Shown piece after piece: positions 60,502-64,000 of a DNA stretch of 64,000 nucleotides; within the stretch, counting starts at the first letter, position 1; the number at the start of each line of letters is the position of its first letter. The stretch spans positions 27,290,819 to 27,354,818 of the forward strand of contig OY986439.1 of NCBI GenBank assembly GCA_963920525.1, read 5' to 3'. The DNA is from Dichetophora obliterata (lineage: Eukaryota; Arthropoda; Insecta; Diptera; Sciomyzidae). The translations under genes and the position numbers were made by a program. Below the pieces are notes generated by a model. That model was not told the origin of the DNA and did not search any database. It worked only from the letters and a program-made list of their open reading frames with translations.

Positions 60502-61900
60502 ATATGCAGGTCGTACCAATTGGAAATTTGGACAGCAGGACCTTATCCGCAACACAAACATGGAATAACAATAGAGTTCAGCTACAACAGCTTGCACTTT
60601 CTCCGAATTAGATCATCTTAAGAACTAGATCATTTTCGATCAATAATCGCAAAAATATTGATACATTAAAAAAAAATATAAACTTCTATTGCTGTGTTTT
60701 ATCATTTTATTTTACATTTGCATTTACATTTACATAATATAAATACATTTTTTGTTCGAACAGTGTTAATCGTTGATTAAATACATTTTATAAAATTAAA
60801 ATTTTTTATTAGTAATTTTTTATCTTCGTACATTCTACGTTTTGCTATAGCTGTAAGCAATCCCGGTTGAAAATAAGGCAAACTTACAACTCTAGTTAAT
60901 ACACTTAAATGTAGTCAAGATTTTGATGAGGATTTGTTTGTTTTTTGTTATATTTATAGAAAACCGCTGCCAGGAATGTTTCGTGTTTTAATGTTTTTAA
61001 AATTTTGTGTTTTTTTTTTTAAATATACAAAAAACTTTAAAAAATTTATTTGATAAAATATCGATTTAGTAACTTGAAAATTTATTAAACTTTAGTGGAA
61101 TTTTAACTGAGCATTTTTTAGAAAAAGTGAGAAATAGAGAGGTTTAGTATAGGTGTGTACAAAAAAAAAAAGGATAACAGTTTGAAAGTACAAATAATAG
61201 TAATAAATACGAGCAGAGAAAATTTAACAATTTTTAGTATTCAGTAAACATTTTCTTTAAAAAAATAAAGTAACTATATGATTTTCATTCTACGTAAAAA
61301 TGTTAAGATGGAAAAAAATTGAAAAAAAAACCCAACGCAAACACATAAAAGGTGGTGTTGGACTAAATACGTTAGAAATTCTTTTCAGTGTAGCTGCAGT
61401 TTTTGTTGTTGTTTGTGTTTGTGTTTCTCCCTTGTATTGCTCTCGTGTCATTGTTGCGGCTGCGCTTTTGCATGCGAGTGTTTGTGTGTTGTGCGTTGCT
61501 ATGTATTTGGCGCTTAGGTACTAGTTTTAGGAAGCTTTCAAGTTTTCCATGAGTGCAAAATGCAATTCGAACTCTTTTGCTGCGGTATGTGTGTTCTTTG
61601 CTTTGCTTTTAGCCGACGTTGCTCAAATCTCATTGTTGCCCATTGTTGTTGCAATTTATATAAAAAGAGTGGGTGCTATTGGTTATTGTGCTGTTGGTAG
61701 TGTTGTTGTTGTTCTTATCGTCGTTACTGTTGCTGCTAATTCCGATCTACTTCTCTAAGCGGAACACTCGGTACAAACAGGTTTATTCTCCTCCACAGCG
61801 AAGGTACTCGCCGTTATGGGGTTTGCACATTTCTAACAGTACAAAAAGAAAACGAAAACATATGGTTATGATACATATTGACATCATCATCATCGCTCAC
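60502..61900. other. Intron or flank of the LIM gene, no exon found
   Basis: AT-rich up to 61360, then a T/G-rich stretch with many TGTTGTT/GTTGTTG runs (61390-61740) typical of fly introns and UTRs. The small frames there are products of these repeats. TCATCATCATC lies next to the LIM exon donor. Confidence 0.5.
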
Positions 61901-62134
61901 CTTGCACTTGAAACATTCTCGATGCCATTTGTTGTTTAACGCCACGATTGCATTCTCTGTTATCGGCCTGGCACAGCCGGCACAACGTGCTGCAAAGAGT
62001 TCTTCGAAGTCATCTTTGCAGTAGGCGCGCCCATCTCGTTCATAGAATGAGGTACCCACCAACGGTTTCTGACAAGGTCCACCACAGATGAAGCAGTCTT
62101 CATGCCACGTCTGACCCAGTGCTTTAATTGTGCG
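61901..62134 (-). CDS. LIM-domain protein, internal exon
   Basis: One 78-codon exon on the minus strand, phase 0 at both ends, has acceptor TTTCCCCTAG and donor GTGAGC. It codes for most of one LIM domain and the first half of a second. LIM domains bind two zinc ions and mediate protein contacts, often at adhesions, Z-discs or in the nucleus. Residues: RTIKALGQTWHEDCFICGGP, C, QKPLVGTSFYERDGRAYC, KDDFEELFAARC, then AGCARPITENAIVALNNKWH and RECFKCK. The second LIM shows C-x2-C-x16-H-x2-C-x2-C. In the first, CGGPC has three residues between cysteines instead of two, as in some ALP/Enigma (Zasp) domains, while the rest reads like paxillin/Hic-5. The precise gene is not identified. Other exons lie outside the window or are unrecognised. 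Confidence 0.93.
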
Positions 62135-64000
62135 CTAGGGGAAAGAGAAAGCGGAGAATTATTTTAAATCGATATGAAATATTTTTTAACAAAAATAAAT
62201 ATGATTAATAATGGCAAATCATTTGTTTTAGAGAAAAAAGGCAAATAAAGTTTTGGAAACGGAGTAAAAATCAAAAATCAATAAAAATAAAAATAAAAAA
62301 CATTTTGTAAAAATCAGAGACCGAAAATAGTTTGCACCAGCGCACAGTGTGGGAGTTTTGATCAATCCAGGAGAACAAAAGTAAAAAAACACTTGCAAAA
62401 AGCAAAAGCAAAAAGCAAGGACACACAGGAAGCTATGTCAAAAGATTTAAAACGAGTGATTAATTCGATATACTTAAGCCGGCTATCGTAAAACGTTGCT
62501 TATTGTATTTTTAAAATTATTTTAAACTCCAAGATAGCAGTTTAATGCAGATAAAGTGCACTGATCAAAGTTGTTAAATTGTAAACTTCGTTTATTATGG
62601 AAAGCCTTTGCGAAGGGTTGAAGATTAATTTACTATAAAATAAGTTGCTTCATAAATCTAGGTTTTATTTTAAGCGATGGAAATTATAGCATAAATATAA
62701 AAAAATTGAGGTAGCACTTTGATGAACTGCCAAAAATTTTGTTTGCATATGTTTGCATACAATATACATTTTTTGTTAAGTTTCAATCTCATGGATAGTT
62801 CATATAAAAATTAAGCTGCTAGTTTTTGCAAGTTTTAAGAATATTTGTATTTTAGTAAGGGGCGTTTATATCTCAAGAAGGCTTTTTTATCTTATTTATT
62901 CTTTGAAAACCAAAAAAGCCTGCAAGTTCTTCTACATAGGTATTAATTGTAATAACATTGAAGAAAGTTACAAAATTTTCTGTTGTTCTAATACAATTTA
63001 GTGTTTCGAAGTCAAAATTCAAAGTGTGAATTTTTTTCTATAGGCAATTAGCTGAAACTCGACGCGTAGCTGCCACGCATCCTTGTCCAACACCCATTTT
63101 ATTGGCAGCCCAAGCCTTCAAGCCCGTAAGCTAAGGAACCGTGGGATCCCGTGTTGAATTCCCAACTCAGACAGAATGCTTTCAATTGAATAAATATTTC
63201 TGCTCGGTCATCACCAAGCTATTCGGTATCGCAAATTTGGATTGGAAAGGAGGTGCCACGCCACCTTTTCTAACGCCCATAAAATTTTGTAAGTGAAACG
63301 GCACGTGTAAATTGTGGTCGAATACCAAATTTCCAGACAGTGCGATCTATAACTCTAAAGCTATTCAATATCGCAAAATTTAAGTTGTAATAGAGGTGCC
63401 ACGCCCCCTTTTTTCTCTACAGCATCTGCTTTGTTTTGTAGTAGAGCGCCGCTCTGCAGTTATATCAGTGGCAATGTTCGGACTTTACTCCATTTGCGGT
63501 AGATCTACTGCGCTTTTTACCAAAATTTAATGTTCTACTGCGTCACTGCAGTTTTTCCAAATCTACTGCGATATATTCGCAACTTATTTGGCATCAAACT
63601 CATATATAATTCTAAAAAAAACTATATATTTCTTAGAATTATAAAAAAACAATATAGTAATTAAAATATGCCATAATTAATTTTTTATATAAACATTTTC
63701 ATGGTTAGCTTTTTTTGAAACAGAAGAAAGTCATCTGTCATCTGAAACTGTCATTGCAAAACAAATTATTTTAAAGTTTAACATAGTTTTTCAGACCAAA
63801 TAAAGAATTCATTTGCTTTTAAGGACCGTGGTTGAATTTGTCCACGGAAAATATATTTTGAGTCAGTAAGAAATATGTTTCTGCAATACGCTAATATATA
63901 GTAAGGGTATTCATCTAAATGCGCAAAACCCTCGTATGCTGTGCAAACTGCACAGAAAAAAAAATGAGTAGAAATTTTACCTAAAAATGTATAAAATTAA
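62135..64000. other. Upstream intron with dispersed repeats
   Basis: Intron of the LIM gene on the 5' side. It contains a SINE fragment (63105-63212), repeats with GGTGCCACGCC and CTATAACTCTAAAGCTATTC (63230-63410; relatives at 11340-11600), and a block with several CTACTGCG units at 63500-63580. The remainder is AT-rich with no coding signal. Confidence 0.5.
63105..63212 (+). repeat. Diverged copy of the tRNA-derived SINE
   Basis: AGCCCGTAAGCTAAGGAACC, GTGGGATCCCGTGTTGAATT (box B region), CAACTCAGACAGAATGCTTT and TGCTCGGTCATCACC align with 8027-8110 and the minus strand of 41540-41630. Confidence 0.75.

Noticed and set aside
61300..61939. Val/Leu-rich small frames that look like membrane proteins
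   Set aside because: They arise from TGTTGTT repeats; no shared splice phase with the LIM exon and no conserved motif.

Overview
The window is AT-rich, intron-bearing, transposon-dense nuclear DNA from an insect, most likely a higher (brachyceran) fly. Three things point there: a spliced M14 carboxypeptidase that closely resembles Drosophila CG4678 as I remember it, a Mos1-like (mauritiana-type) mariner, and a retrocopied insect RpS3. There is no rRNA, CRISPR array, operon or stand-alone tRNA; every tRNA-like sequence I found is the head of a SINE.

Host genes are few. (1) The 3' end of a single-domain metallocarboxypeptidase gene on + at 3999-4707, with two alternative in-frame last exons: a near one at 4976-5146 and a far one at 14934-15077. 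Its 5' exons lie left of the window or are unrecognised. (2) A complete eight-exon gene on + at 29310-43944 coding for about 905 residues. I do not recognise the product. All splice sites and phases close. Exons 1-5 (29310-31246) are compact, then an 11.5 kb intron made mostly of transposons precedes exons 6-8 (42749-43944). (3) One internal exon of a LIM-domain gene on - at 61901-62134. A processed RpS3 pseudogene lies on - near 25905-26465.

The rest is a stack of mainly non-autonomous DNA transposons, many with very long inverted repeats (foldback type). Families were assigned from target-site duplications (TSDs) and terminal inverted repeats (TIRs) that can be read directly. TTAA elements (piggyBac-like): 2715-3370, 6177-6703, 11036-14017 and 32072-33916, the last with a broken transposase. 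8-bp TSDs (hAT-like): 8107-10375, 19622-19930, 38341-40689, 44769-50924, 47247-48244, 51730-54712. 9-bp TSDs (Mutator-like): 46705-49772 and 56672-58618, two copies of a family whose ends are iterations of GAAATAAGGCCCC. TA-flanked Tc1/mariner/pogo-like: 12975-13821, 21942-24222, 22178-23935, 36479-41018. TTA-flanked PIF/Harbinger-like: 51878-54059. TAA-flanked CACTG-ended: 8651-10322, with a recognisable coding remnant.

Nesting is deep and gives relative ages. At 7925-10976 a hAT-like element holds a SINE, which holds another hAT, which holds the CACTG element. At 36479-41018 a Tc1/mariner-group transposase gene is split into three pieces by a mariner and by a hAT foldback element, and one junction makes an open chimeric transposase frame of 378 codons. 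At 44769-50924 a hAT foldback holds a second TAGGGG-ended element, a Mutator-like element and another hAT. No transposase in the window looks intact, so these elements would have to be moved by enzymes encoded elsewhere.
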